Assembly: GCA_030652575.1 (NCBI GenBank)
Contig: JAUSQI010000162.1
Span: forward strand, 1 to 46,166
DNA: 46,166 bases
Origin: Stagnimonas sp.
GTDB taxonomy: Bacteria; Pseudomonadota; Gammaproteobacteria; Nevskiales; Nevskiaceae
Reading direction: 5' to 3'
Part shown: positions 37,178-44,914 of the stretch, one piece after another
Numbering within the stretch: the stretch's first letter is position 1
Layout: the number at the start of each line of letters is the position of its first letter
Position numbers and translations under genes: made by a program
Notes under the pieces: generated by a model
Told to the model about the DNA's origin: nothing
The model's input: only the letters and a program-made list of their open reading frames with translations
The model's database searches: none

Positions 37178-37364
37178 GTGTCTCCTGCGGTGTTCGAGGG
37201 CCTCATCCAAAACCCTTGAGCCTAATTGAAAACCCCCGGGAGCCTTACTCGGTTCTGGCGTGCAGGCCCATCTCGTAATGGGAAGCCCAATGACCGACGC
37301 GGTGCCCACTTGAGACAGTCGTCTCAAGGTCAGCGATGAACGTCACGGCACAGGCGGGAGACAC
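37178..37364 (+). ncRNA. ssrS: 6S RNA
   Basis: About 187 bases. The ends pair (GTGTCTCCTGC at 37178-37188 with GCGGGAGACAC at 37354-37364). The 5' arm then shows TGTTCG, GGGCC and CCTTGAGCC in the order of known 6S RNAs. A hairpin CTTGAGAC-AGTC-GTCTCAAG (37309-37328) stands where E. coli 6S has its CTTGAACC/GGTTCAAG hairpin. The position between zapA and 5-FCL is the classical ssrS site. 6S RNA mimics an open promoter and sequesters sigma-70 RNA polymerase in stationary phase. The 3' end runs into the 5-FCL coding region. Confidence 0.9.
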
Positions 37365-37974
37365 ACTTATTCAGACCAGCGGCATCACGCCGCTGGACTT
37401 ACAGGCGGCCAAACGCAGCGTGCGCAAGGCGCTGCGGGCACAGCGCAAGGCAATCTCCCCATCAGCACAGTGCAAGGCCGCACGCGCTGTTGCGCAGCGA
37501 GTTTTCCGCTGCGCAGCGATGCGACGCGCACGACGCATCGCGGTGTATTTGTCGATGGCTAGCGAATTGCCGACAGCCCCACTGATCGCAGCACTCAAGG
37601 CGCGCCGCATCGCGGTTTTTGCACCGGTCATCTTGCATGGCAACCTGCGCTTCCGTCGCCTGAGCGGTGCTCGCTTGCACGCGCACAAACTCGGCATGTC
37701 GCAGCCACGTGCGGGCGTTGCGCTGCGCGCATCGGCAATGGATGTGCTGGTGCTCCCGCTACTCGCATTCGATGCGCGCGGCATGCGTTTGGGACAAGGT
37801 GGGGGTTATTACGACCGGGCTTTGTCTCGCTGCCGGTTCAGGCCTTATCGTCTCGGTGTGGCCTATGCGCAGCAGCAAGTCGGCAAGGTGCCCACCGAGT
37901 CCTTCGACCAGCCGCTCGATGCCGTGCTGACCGAGCGTGGCCTGCAACGATTCAACCGTTCTTTTCCCGGATAA
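37336..37974 (+). CDS. ygfA: 5-formyltetrahydrofolate cyclo-ligase
   Basis: 212 residues from ATG 37336. Family motifs are KRSVRKALRAQRKAIS (nucleotide-contacting basic helix), RRIAVYLSMASELPTAPLI, DVLVLPLLAFDARGMRLGQGGGYYDRAL and the PTESFDQPLDAVLTE end. It converts 5-formyl-THF to 5,10-methenyl-THF. The start lies inside the 3' arm of 6S RNA and its AAGG ribosome site is in the 6S terminal hairpin. GTG 37420 is a shorter alternative. Read-through from the ssrS promoter is the likely source of its mRNA. Confidence 0.92.
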   Translation: MNVTAQAGDTLIQTSGITPLDLQAAKRSVRKALRAQRKAISPSAQCKAARAVAQRVFRCAAMRRARRIAVYLSMASELPTAPLIAALKARRIAVFAPVILHGNLRFRRLSGARLHAHKLGMSQPRAGVALRASAMDVLVLPLLAFDARGMRLGQGGGYYDRALSRCRFRPYRLGVAYAQQQVGKVPTESFDQPLDAVLTERGLQRFNRSFPG

Positions 37975-37980
37975 AACGCG

Positions 37981-38442
37981 ATGCGCTACTGGCTGATGAA
38001 GTCCGAACCCGATGCTTTCTCCATCGACGACTTGAAGAAGCGCCCGAAGCGCATCGAGCCCTGGGACGGTGTGCGCAACTACCAGGCCCGCAACTTCATG
38101 CGCGACCAGATGCAGGTCGGCGACCAGGCGTTTTTCTATCACTCCAACTGCGACGTGCCGGGCATCTATGGCGTGATGGAAGTCGCCTGCGCGGCCTACC
38201 CCGACCCGACGCAGTTCAACGCCAAGCACCATCACTACGACCCGACCGCCAAGCGCGAAGAGCCGCGCTGGTTCCTGGTCGAGATGCGCTACGTGCGACA
38301 CCTCAAAAAGCCCATTACGCTCGATGCCCTGAAACAGCACGAAGCCGCCTTGCAGGGCTGCGCCGTCATCGCACGCGGCAACCGGCTGTCGGTGATGCCG
38401 ATCCGCGCCGAGCACTGGCAGACCATTCTCTCTCTCGAATAA
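37981..38442 (+). CDS. EVE-domain protein
   Basis: 153 residues, a single EVE (PUA-like) domain. MRYWLMKSEPDAFSIDDL, WDGVRNYQARNFMRDQMQVGDQAFFYHSN, PGIYGVMEV and WFLVEMRYV are diagnostic. The fold is related to readers of modified nucleotides, and bacterial members are thought to bind modified bases in DNA or RNA. It begins 6 bases after 5-FCL, so it is part of the same transcript. Confidence 0.92.
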   Translation: MRYWLMKSEPDAFSIDDLKKRPKRIEPWDGVRNYQARNFMRDQMQVGDQAFFYHSNCDVPGIYGVMEVACAAYPDPTQFNAKHHHYDPTAKREEPRWFLVEMRYVRHLKKPITLDALKQHEAALQGCAVIARGNRLSVMPIRAEHWQTILSLE

Positions 38443-38454
38443 TCCAAAGACCTT

Positions 38455-39345
38455 ATGTCCCAATATCCAGCCAACGGCATCTCAATCGAAGCCGAAACTT
38501 TTGGCGACCCAAAACACCCGGCCATCGTCCTCATCATGGGCCTCGGTTGCCAGCTGGTGGTATGGCCTGTCGCGCTCTGTGAGGCACTCGCCGCCGCCGG
38601 TTTTCATGTGGTGCGCTTCGACAACCGCGACATCGGTCTCTCTGAAAAGATCAAGGGCGAACGCGACCCGCAGTTCTTCAAGAACATCCTGCGCAGCAAG
38701 CTCGGCCTTAGGGTGCGCGCGCCGTACAAGCTCGCCGACATGGCGCTCGACACGCTAGGGCTGATGGATGCGCTGGGCATCCAGCGCGCGCACATCGTCG
38801 GCCTTTCGATGGGCGGCATGATCGCGCAGACGCTGGCGCTGGATCACGTCGATCGCTTGTTGAGCCTCACTTCGATCATGTCGAGCAGCAACAACCCACG
38901 CCTGCCGCAAGCCAGCCTCAAAGTGCAGAAGCGCCTCGTGCGCAGGCCCAAGAGCAAGGAACGCGATGCCTTGATCGACCACGGCGCCGAAACCTGGATG
39001 GTGCTCGCCAGCCCGCACGCCGTGCCTTCCGAGGCCGAGCGCCGCATGCTCGCCACGCTGAGTGTCGACCGCTCCATCTACCCGCGTGGCTATATCCACC
39101 AGCTGCTCGCCATTCTCGCTTCCGGCAGCCGCCACAAACGCTTGCCAGAGATCAAGCTGCCGACGCTAGTCATCCACGGCGAAGACGATCCGCTGGTGCC
39201 GGTTGCCGCCGGTTACGAGCAGGCCAAGCTGATCCCCGGTGCGAAAATCGAGGTGCTGAAACACATGGGCCACGATCTGCCCGCGCCGCTTCTGCCGCGC
39301 ATCGCCACGCTCATCACCAAGCACGCGAACGCGGCCACGGCCTAA
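38455..39345 (+). CDS. Alpha/beta hydrolase
   Basis: 296 residues. The oxyanion strand is AIVLIMGLGCQLVVWP, followed by VRFDNRDIGLSEK, the nucleophile elbow GLSMGGM with Ser118, the acid in HGEDDPLVP and a late His in KHMGHDLP. It is close to the esterase/lipase group with the FDNRDxGxS motif (RdmC/DesH-like in secondary metabolism). The substrate cannot be told. It is 12 bases after the EVE gene and ends at a terminator shared with the convergent small gene. Confidence 0.88.
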   Translation: MSQYPANGISIEAETFGDPKHPAIVLIMGLGCQLVVWPVALCEALAAAGFHVVRFDNRDIGLSEKIKGERDPQFFKNILRSKLGLRVRAPYKLADMALDTLGLMDALGIQRAHIVGLSMGGMIAQTLALDHVDRLLSLTSIMSSSNNPRLPQASLKVQKRLVRRPKSKERDALIDHGAETWMVLASPHAVPSEAERRMLATLSVDRSIYPRGYIHQLLAILASGSRHKRLPEIKLPTLVIHGEDDPLVPVAAGYEQAKLIPGAKIEVLKHMGHDLPAPLLPRIATLITKHANAATA

Positions 39346-39348
39346 ACG

Positions 39349-39378
39349 AAAACGCCCTGCGCGAAAGCAGGGCGTTTT
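39349..39378. terminator. Bidirectional terminator between convergent genes
   Basis: AAAACGCCCTGC-GCGAAA-GCAGGGCGTTTT, a perfect 12-bp stem with A- and T-flanks, 3 bases after the hydrolase stop and 16 bases after the stop of the small membrane-protein gene on the other strand. Confidence 0.9.
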
Positions 39379-39394
39379 GCACCGCGAAAGTGTG

Positions 39395-39526
39395 TCAGGC
39401 CTGCGGCTTGACCCGCGTGGTGACGAGCGCACGCTGCAGGGCGACGAACTCGACCATGCCCCAGACCACGGCGCTGGCGAGGCTCATGGCCGGATAGGCT
39501 TTGAAGCTGTTGACGATGTCGCGCAT
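39395..39526 (-). CDS. 43-residue single-span membrane protein
   Basis: Small frame starting MRDIVNSFKAYPAMSL. The ATG is preceded by a full AAAGGAG ribosome site at 7 bases, and a strong terminator follows the stop, so it has the signs of a real gene. Residues about 12-33 (PAMSLASAVVWGMVEFVALQ) are hydrophobic with an internal Glu. The tail QRALVTTRVKPQA is basic, suggesting the N-terminus faces out or the helix lies amphipathic on the membrane. No family is recognised. Confidence 0.7.
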   Translation of the reverse strand: MRDIVNSFKAYPAMSLASAVVWGMVEFVALQRALVTTRVKPQA

Positions 39527-39653
39527 GGCTGGACTCCTTTGGGTGTTTGGCCTTGCACACCCTAAAGAAGCTGTGTGACTCCCACATTGCAGTTTGGTGA
39601 AACCGTCAGGGCGAAGGCTTTGCGACGCACCCGCGCTGGCTACACTCATCGCC

Positions 39654-40694
39654 ATGCTCAACCCCTTGCTGCGCCCTCGCACGCTGCCTGAACTCGTCGA
39701 AATCGAACAGCTGATTGCTGAAGGCGGCGCGCATCTGCAAGCGCGTATCGCCTGCCAGGTGCAGGTGGGCAACCAGCAGCTTCCGGTGCACGCCATCATG
39801 CTGGGCAACCCCTCTCCCAAGGTGCCCGCCGTCGGTTTCTTCGGCGGTGTGCACGGGCTGGAACGCATCGGCGCCGAGGTGGTGATCGCCTATCTGCGCA
39901 CGCTGGTCAAACGACTGGCTTGGGACAAGGTGCTGCACCAGCAGTTGAAGAGCGTACGGCTCGTGTTCATGCCATTGGTGAATCCAGGCGGCTTGCTGTT
40001 AGGCACCCGCGCCAACCCGCGCGGCGTGGACCTGATGCGCAATGCCCCCATCGACGCACGCGAACCGGTGCCCTTCCTCATCGGCGGGCAACGGTTATCG
40101 CCGGGGCTGCCCTGGTTTCGCGGCATCGAAGGCGCACCGATGGAGTGCGAGAGCGCCGCCCTGTGCGCGCTGGTCGAAGAAGAATTGCTGAGCCGAAAAT
40201 TCAGCCTTGCCATCGACTGCCATAGCGGCTTCGGCACGCTCGACCGCATCTGGTTTCCGCTCGCGCACAGCGCAACACCCATCGCGCACCTGCCCGAACT
40301 GCATGCCCTGCAGAGCATCTTTGCGCAGAGCAACGTGCACCATCAATACGTGTTCGAGCCGCAAAGCCTGCAATACCTCACGCACGGCGACTTGTGGGAT
40401 CACCTTTACATGCGCGTGGCGAGTGACACCAAACGCACGTTTCTGCCGCTGACGCTGGAGATGGGCAGCTGGCTGTGGATCAAGAAGAATCCGCGCCAGT
40501 TGTTCAACCGTTTCGGCATCTTCAATCCGCTCATCGGTCACCGCCAGCAACGCGTCATGCGCCGGCATCTGGCGCTGCTGGATTTCTTCACCCGCGCCGC
40601 ATCGAGTCACCAGCGCTGGCTGCCGAGTGCTGCCGCGCGCGACCAGCACACCGCCGATGCGATGGCGCGCTGGTACCGGCGCAAATCGCCATGA
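39654..40694 (+). CDS. M14-family zinc carboxypeptidase-like protein (DUF2817 type)
   Basis: 346 residues from ATG 39654. Zinc ligands of the M14 pattern are present: His67 and Glu70 in GGVHGLE, and His190 in IDCHSGFG. The catalytic Glu269 is in TLEMGSW. VFMPLVNPGGLLLGTRANPRGVDLMRN is the substrate-binding stretch. There is no signal peptide, so it probably acts in the cytoplasm on a peptide or amide substrate. The ATGA overlap with the following hydrolase gene implies a joint function. Confidence 0.85.
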   Translation: MLNPLLRPRTLPELVEIEQLIAEGGAHLQARIACQVQVGNQQLPVHAIMLGNPSPKVPAVGFFGGVHGLERIGAEVVIAYLRTLVKRLAWDKVLHQQLKSVRLVFMPLVNPGGLLLGTRANPRGVDLMRNAPIDAREPVPFLIGGQRLSPGLPWFRGIEGAPMECESAALCALVEEELLSRKFSLAIDCHSGFGTLDRIWFPLAHSATPIAHLPELHALQSIFAQSNVHHQYVFEPQSLQYLTHGDLWDHLYMRVASDTKRTFLPLTLEMGSWLWIKKNPRQLFNRFGIFNPLIGHRQQRVMRRHLALLDFFTRAASSHQRWLPSAAARDQHTADAMARWYRRKSP

Positions 40695-41449
40695 GCCGCA
40701 CACCGACCTGGGTGCTGCTGCGCGGGCTGATGCGCGACTCACGGCATTGGGGCGATTTCCCCCAAACCTTGCGTGCCGCCCTGCCCGGTAGCGAGGTCCG
40801 TCTGCTCGACCTGCCCGGCAATGGCCTGCGCCATCGCGAGCAAAGCCCGGCCAGCGTGCCCGCGATGGCGGAGTGGGTGCGCGCCGAACTGCGGCGGCAA
40901 GGGGTGGCGCCGCCCTATCGGGTATTCGCCATGTCGCTGGGCGCGATGGTCACCGTCGCCTGGGCCGATACACATCCGCAAGAACTGGAGACCGCGGTAC
41001 TGGCGAATACCAGCCTGCGTCCCGTGAGCCCGTTCTATCAGCGCCTGCAACCTGCCGCGTGGCCGCTGCTGCTGCGCATGGCACTCACCAACCCCGACGC
41101 GCGGGCAGCCGAGACGGCGATACTGCAACTCACGAGTCGTCACCTCGACCAGACCCATTCAGTGCTGGAGGACTGGACCCGATGGCGGCTCTCCCACCCT
41201 GTATCGCGCGCCAACGCACTGCGACAACTGCTGGCGGCCATGCGCTTTGCCGCGCCAAAGCGTGCGCCAAAAACACGGCTGCTGCTGCTCACCGGCGCAC
41301 GCGACAAGCTGGTGGATACCTGCTGCTCGCAGGCACTCGCCAAGGCGTGGGGTTGCGAGCTGGCGGTGCACCCCACGGCAGGCCACGACCTGCCACTCGA
41401 TGATGCCGCCTGGGTTGCGCAGCAACTGGCGCGGTGGGAGCACCGATAG
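40691..41449 (+). CDS. Alpha/beta hydrolase coupled to the carboxypeptidase
   Basis: 252 residues from ATG 40691, overlapping the carboxypeptidase stop. WVLLRGLMRDSRHWGDF replaces the usual HG oxyanion motif with RG. The elbow is AMSLGAM with Ser82, and the acid/base region is LTGARDKLVD and HPTAGHDLPLDD. The overall pattern is close to short esterases. The missing HG dipeptide makes the exact chemistry uncertain. Confidence 0.83.
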   Translation: MSRTPTWVLLRGLMRDSRHWGDFPQTLRAALPGSEVRLLDLPGNGLRHREQSPASVPAMAEWVRAELRRQGVAPPYRVFAMSLGAMVTVAWADTHPQELETAVLANTSLRPVSPFYQRLQPAAWPLLLRMALTNPDARAAETAILQLTSRHLDQTHSVLEDWTRWRLSHPVSRANALRQLLAAMRFAAPKRAPKTRLLLLTGARDKLVDTCCSQALAKAWGCELAVHPTAGHDLPLDDAAWVAQQLARWEHR

Positions 41450-41512
41450 CGCAGTTCGTGCACGGCTTCTCGATCGGTGTGCCCGCCCTTCAGTGAGATA
41501 CGGGAGGCCGCA

Positions 41513-42763
41513 TCAGACTTCCTGAGGCGTGTCGCCATCGCTGCGTTGCGACAGCTCGTCAATCAGAATCCGCAGCGCGCGTCGATCCAGCGCCTGCAGC
41601 GCTTCGCGACGCGAGCGGTCGTCGACCGGCAAAAAGGACGCCGCGCCAAAATCGCTCAGCAGCGCATTCCCTTGCCCGTCCACCAGCAAGTTGTGGGCAT
41701 ACAGGTCGCCGTGCAGGAGCCCTCGATCGTGCAGGTGGCAGAGCGCATCGGTGACCGCGTGCGCGATCGCCTCCGCCCGGGCGGGCGGCAGGCGCAAGTC
41801 CGCGCCGTACACGTCACGCGTGCAGCTGGCCATGCTGGGCGGCCCTGCCAGCGGCGCCCATTGGGGTGCAAGGCGCGGCATCACGAGGCCCTCCGTGTTT
41901 TGTGGGTGCCCCTCCAACACACCGAGCACACCCACGAGGTGCGGATGCCTGCCCGCGACCTGCGTGGCGGTCATCTCGCTCCTCGGCAGGCCGTCGCTGG
42001 TCACCGCCCCCTTGAACAGCTTCAGTGCAACCTCTTGCGCTGGCGCGCCGGCGGGACGCCACAACGCGGCGTAGATGTAACCCGACGCGCCCTCGCCCAT
42101 CCGATCCTGCAACAGCAGTTCAGCCCACGGGATCGACCTCGGGTTGGCCGATGCGAGTGCACTCTGCTCGCGACCGGCACCGAACGGGTTGCCGGCATAC
42201 GCCAGCCAGGCGAGTTGCGGTATCGCCAGCAGCTCTTCGGGCAGTGCATCTTCGGCCTGTTCGAAGCGGTTTGCCGACAGCCGTAGCAGCTCCAGCCGCT
42301 GCAGGCGGCCCATGCCCCGGGGCCACTGGCAAAGCCGGTTGCCCGCCAGCATCAGCTTTTGCAGCCGCGTGCAGTCCGTCAACGAGGGCGGCAACGATTC
42401 GATGCGGTTGTCGGTCAGGATCAACCAGCGCAGCGTCGGCGCGAGTGCCGACGCCGACACATCGGCGATCTGGTTGGCCTTGAACCCCAAGGTGTCGAGC
42501 CGCGGCAGCCGACCCAGGACCGCCGGGAGGTCCTTGAAGCGATTGCCGGAAGCGAACAGCGTGTGCAGCTTGGTCAGGTGCGACAAACCTTCAGGCAGCG
42601 TCGACAGTGCATTGCCCGACAGATCGAGCACTTCGAGTGAGTCCGCGAGGGTCATGACCTCGGCGGGCAACGCCTCGAGACCGCAGTCATGAAGATCAAG
42701 CTGTGTGATGCCCTGCAATTCACCGGCACGCAGCCGGGCAAGGGTTTGGGCGGCTGCGGTCAT
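41513..42763 (-). CDS. Leucine-rich-repeat protein kinase
   Basis: 416 residues. About eight LRRs cover residues 16-200 (repeat core LxxLDLSGNxLxxLPxxL). A eukaryotic-like kinase follows: glycine loop MGEGASGYIY, ATP lysine Lys248 in VALKLFKG, catalytic loop LLHGDLYAHNLLV with Asp353 and HGD instead of HRD, and DFG at Asp371. The kinase is short and ends soon after DFG, so the C-lobe is minimal. There is no signal peptide or membrane helix. It is a single gene, with an orphan terminator only 42 bases before its start. Targets are unknown. Confidence 0.88.
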   Translation of the reverse strand: MTAAAQTLARLRAGELQGITQLDLHDCGLEALPAEVMTLADSLEVLDLSGNALSTLPEGLSHLTKLHTLFASGNRFKDLPAVLGRLPRLDTLGFKANQIADVSASALAPTLRWLILTDNRIESLPPSLTDCTRLQKLMLAGNRLCQWPRGMGRLQRLELLRLSANRFEQAEDALPEELLAIPQLAWLAYAGNPFGAGREQSALASANPRSIPWAELLLQDRMGEGASGYIYAALWRPAGAPAQEVALKLFKGAVTSDGLPRSEMTATQVAGRHPHLVGVLGVLEGHPQNTEGLVMPRLAPQWAPLAGPPSMASCTRDVYGADLRLPPARAEAIAHAVTDALCHLHDRGLLHGDLYAHNLLVDGQGNALLSDFGAASFLPVDDRSRREALQALDRRALRILIDELSQRSDGDTPQEV

Positions 42764-42804
42764 CGTGGGAATTGCCGTTTGGTCGTTGGTTTGCCAGCGA
42801 TGGA

Positions 42805-42838
42805 AACGAAAAAGCCCGCACTGGCGGGCTTTTTCGTT
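42805..42838. terminator. Orphan bidirectional terminator
   Basis: AACGAAAAAGCCCGC-ACTG-GCGGGCTTTTTCGTT, a 15-bp perfect stem. No gene in the window ends here. It stands 42 bases before the LRR-kinase start on one side and before a gene-poor, AT-richer stretch on the other. Confidence 0.85.
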
Positions 42839-43192
42839 GTATCTCTCCGAGGTGGCGAAGACATACAGACTGTATGGCGGCGAGGAGTCAGCCTAAAAAC
42901 AAATCCATTCTATTGAATTGGTTAAGTTTTATAAGATGCTGACCGCTTCGATACCCGGAAATATACCCGACTGTTTTTGCATTGCTAACTTCGGCGACAC
43001 CAATTCCAAGTTTTCCCCCCTAATTTGCGCCAATTTTAACGAGCACCCGACTGACGAAAGGTCGATACAAAATTAGGCAATGACCCCCGTCCTCTATCGC
43101 GCGCTTACTGCGCTCGGAAAAAGCGATCGCTCCGCAGCATCTAGTGTTGAACGTTTGTGCCCTACGAGGCCGTCAATACTGAATCGGAAGCC
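42839..43192. other. Gene-free AT-rich boundary with ATACCCG repeats
   Basis: No gene is visible here. Base composition drops clearly compared with the left side. Two direct repeats ATACCCG start at 42951 and 42963, 12 bases apart. A 9-base repeat ACCCGACTG occurs at 42965 and 43045, and an 8-base inverted pair CCTAATTT/AAATTAGG at 43019 and 43070. Paired ACCC-type direct repeats of about one helical turn resemble tyrosine-integrase arm sites, so this may be the left boundary of an integrated element. No integrase gene is in view. Confidence 0.4.
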
Positions 43193-43765
43193 TTAGTCGC
43201 ACTGCATGGGTGCGCCGTCGCTGTAAACCCAGCACCAGCGGTTACCGTTCGAGTCGTATACCCGCCTTGGCGGCGCGGCACCATTGGGATAGCTGTTGTT
43301 CACGTTTATTTCCGGCGGCAATGGCACACCAGTGCTTTGCGAGAGTAGGGCATCGAATGCGCGGCATTCAGGGCCTTTTCCACCCGTGCTGCGAACGAGT
43401 GAAGTCCTTTCCATTTCGCATCTACGGCGCTGCTCGTTGAGCGTTTCCTCACGAACACGCGGGGCGGCCGGAAGTGCTCCGCTATTAACCGGCGAAACCT
43501 GTTCAGCTTGGCGTTTCGCATCAGCCTCCCGCTGTGCCGAGCGATCTTGGTAGTTGCTAGCTCCCGATCTTCCGCCCGGCTGCTCGGCTATGAAGCCGCC
43601 TTTGCCGGAAAAGGTTGGGACTGCGGTTTCACCGGTTCCCGAACATGCCTTGTCTTGATAAACGTATCCGCCATCAGCTTTTTTGCAGCGGAACAATGTC
43701 TGTGCATGTGCAGGGCCAAGCAGAGCGGCCAAAGCCAGCACCATGCAACAATTTTTCAAAAGCAT
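43193..43765 (-). CDS. DUF4124-type secreted protein
   Basis: 190 residues. The signal peptide (MVLALAALLGPAHA) is followed by QTLFRCKKADGGYVYQDKAC, the short DUF4124 motif of periplasmic proteins of unknown role. The middle is Arg/Gln/Glu-rich (EADAKRQAEQ, LNEQRRRCEMERTS), and the end holds RVYDSNGNRWCWVYSDG with Cys residues that may form disulfides. It lies 17 bases after the PH-domain gene on the same strand and could be co-transcribed. Confidence 0.75.
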   Translation of the reverse strand: MLLKNCCMVLALAALLGPAHAQTLFRCKKADGGYVYQDKACSGTGETAVPTFSGKGGFIAEQPGGRSGASNYQDRSAQREADAKRQAEQVSPVNSGALPAAPRVREETLNEQRRRCEMERTSLVRSTGGKGPECRAFDALLSQSTGVPLPPEINVNNSYPNGAAPPRRVYDSNGNRWCWVYSDGAPMQCD

Positions 43766-43782
43766 ATCTGTTTACCCCTTGC

Positions 43783-44667
43783 TTAAGCGGCTTCTTCTGC
43801 CGCCTCTTGAGCTGCGTTGCACTCGTCTCTAAATCGAAGCGGATTCGAGATATTGGGGATCGGAGCATGTGCCATACCGGTGCCAGCCACGATGATCGTT
43901 CCATAGTTGCAAATGCGGCCCAAAATCCCCTGATTCACTTGGATGCTTTCGATCTTTTTCATCTTTAACTCAACCGTTTTTCGGCTGATGAACCCAAACT
44001 TTGCAATGACCCGTTTGTTAGTCACAGCAAGTTCGGTGGTGTAGTAAGCGATGACGACTGGTAGCAGGCACCCGATGCCTATCACCAAATTCAAGGCAGC
44101 ATTTTTACCGCCCGAAAACGCACCAAGCACCATAACCATAGCAATGAGAATCAGAAGCCAATATGGCCACAGGCTCAACTTGCCGACATAGAGGACACGC
44201 TCGCCCGATACCAAGTTGCCCTGCACATAGCTACCAACCTTATCCCAAGGAATACTAGTTTTCATCGTCGTATGAGACGGCATGCTCGACTTGGCAGGCC
44301 TTATCGCAGACTCAGTCTGCCGAGGGGCGGGCGCAGCCTGTGCTCGCGGCGGCGGCGGCGGCGGCGTGCGAAGAGGCGCGGGCTCATGATCTTCCGCAAG
44401 TTCGACGCCATCTAAAGCCTCAATGACTGGCACTGCCAATGCTTCGCAGGGAATCCCTGCTTTGGTCAAAGCCGCGCATACTTTCTTGGCTGCTTCGTCA
44501 CTGCTGACGCGCGTCACAACAAATCGCTGCCCTGCCGAAAATCTCGATAGTTGAGCGGGAGTCGCTTTGGGGAATAACGCCCTTGCGTTAGCGAGTAGTG
44601 TCTCTGGCGAGATGCCCGCTGACGGCCTCCCTAACGCCCATATTTCTATCTGCGGCAAGCTCGACAT
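43783..44667 (-). CDS. PH-domain membrane protein with a proline-rich linker
   Basis: 294 residues. Residues 1-90 form a small alpha/beta domain of unknown family (ARALFPKATPAQLSRFSAGQ). A linker with six consecutive Pro is at about 103-108. Then come VLYVGKLSLWPYWLLILIAMVM (first membrane helix) and a second helix NLVIGIGCLLPVVIAYY. The C-terminal bacterial PH-like (bPH2) strand set is ELAVTNKRVIAKFGFISRKTVELKMKKIESIQVNQGILGRICNYGTIIV. It is similar in plan to YdbS/YdbT-type proteins. Its function is not known. Confidence 0.75.
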   Translation of the reverse strand: MSSLPQIEIWALGRPSAGISPETLLANARALFPKATPAQLSRFSAGQRFVVTRVSSDEAAKKVCAALTKAGIPCEALAVPVIEALDGVELAEDHEPAPLRTPPPPPPRAQAAPAPRQTESAIRPAKSSMPSHTTMKTSIPWDKVGSYVQGNLVSGERVLYVGKLSLWPYWLLILIAMVMVLGAFSGGKNAALNLVIGIGCLLPVVIAYYTTELAVTNKRVIAKFGFISRKTVELKMKKIESIQVNQGILGRICNYGTIIVAGTGMAHAPIPNISNPLRFRDECNAAQEAAEEAA

Positions 44668-44818
44668 ACCTTATCCCTTTCGTTTTTAACCTTGTGTTCC
44701 CAAGGCCAAATCACTATGCCAGTCCACAAGACAAATGTCCTGATGGCGGAGATGCTCACTGCTTCGCTGTGACAAAGAGTAGGGCGTCTTGCCGACTTTC
44801 TATATCTGTTCCAGCAAG

Positions 44819-44848
44819 TTGCAAGGACGCATTGATGCGGTCTTGCAA
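44819..44848. repeat. 30-base near-perfect palindrome
   Basis: TTGCAAG-GA-CGCAT-TG-ATGCG-GT-CTTGCAA. The two halves match except for the two pairs at GA/GT, about a centre of TG. It is placed 62 bases before the XRE gene and is a candidate operator. Confidence 0.6.
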
Positions 44849-44863
44849 AGATTTTGGCATGTT

Positions 44864-44914
44864 GCATCTATGCAGTCGAGCCGATTCACTCTGTCGCCGA
44901 AGCTGCATAGATGC
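44864..44914. repeat. 12-bp inverted repeat flanking the XRE promoter region
   Basis: GCATCTATGCAG (44864-44875) and CTGCATAGATGC (44903-44914) are exact inverse copies, separated by 27 bases. The right arm includes the XRE start codon at 44911, which suits an autoregulatory site. Confidence 0.65.

Noticed and set aside
43019-43077. CCTAATTT/AAATTAGG as a terminator or operator
   Set aside because: Only eight bases with a 43-base spacer; expected by chance in AT-rich DNA.
42764-43192. tRNA or tmRNA gene as the integration target
   Set aside because: No cloverleaf, T-loop GTTCGA motif or CCA end could be seen in the gap.
44756-44860. 34-residue antisense frame (MPKSLQDRINASLQ) ahead of the XRE gene
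   Set aside because: Composition looks coding-like, but there is no ribosome site and it covers the palindromes, whose symmetry explains part of the sequence.
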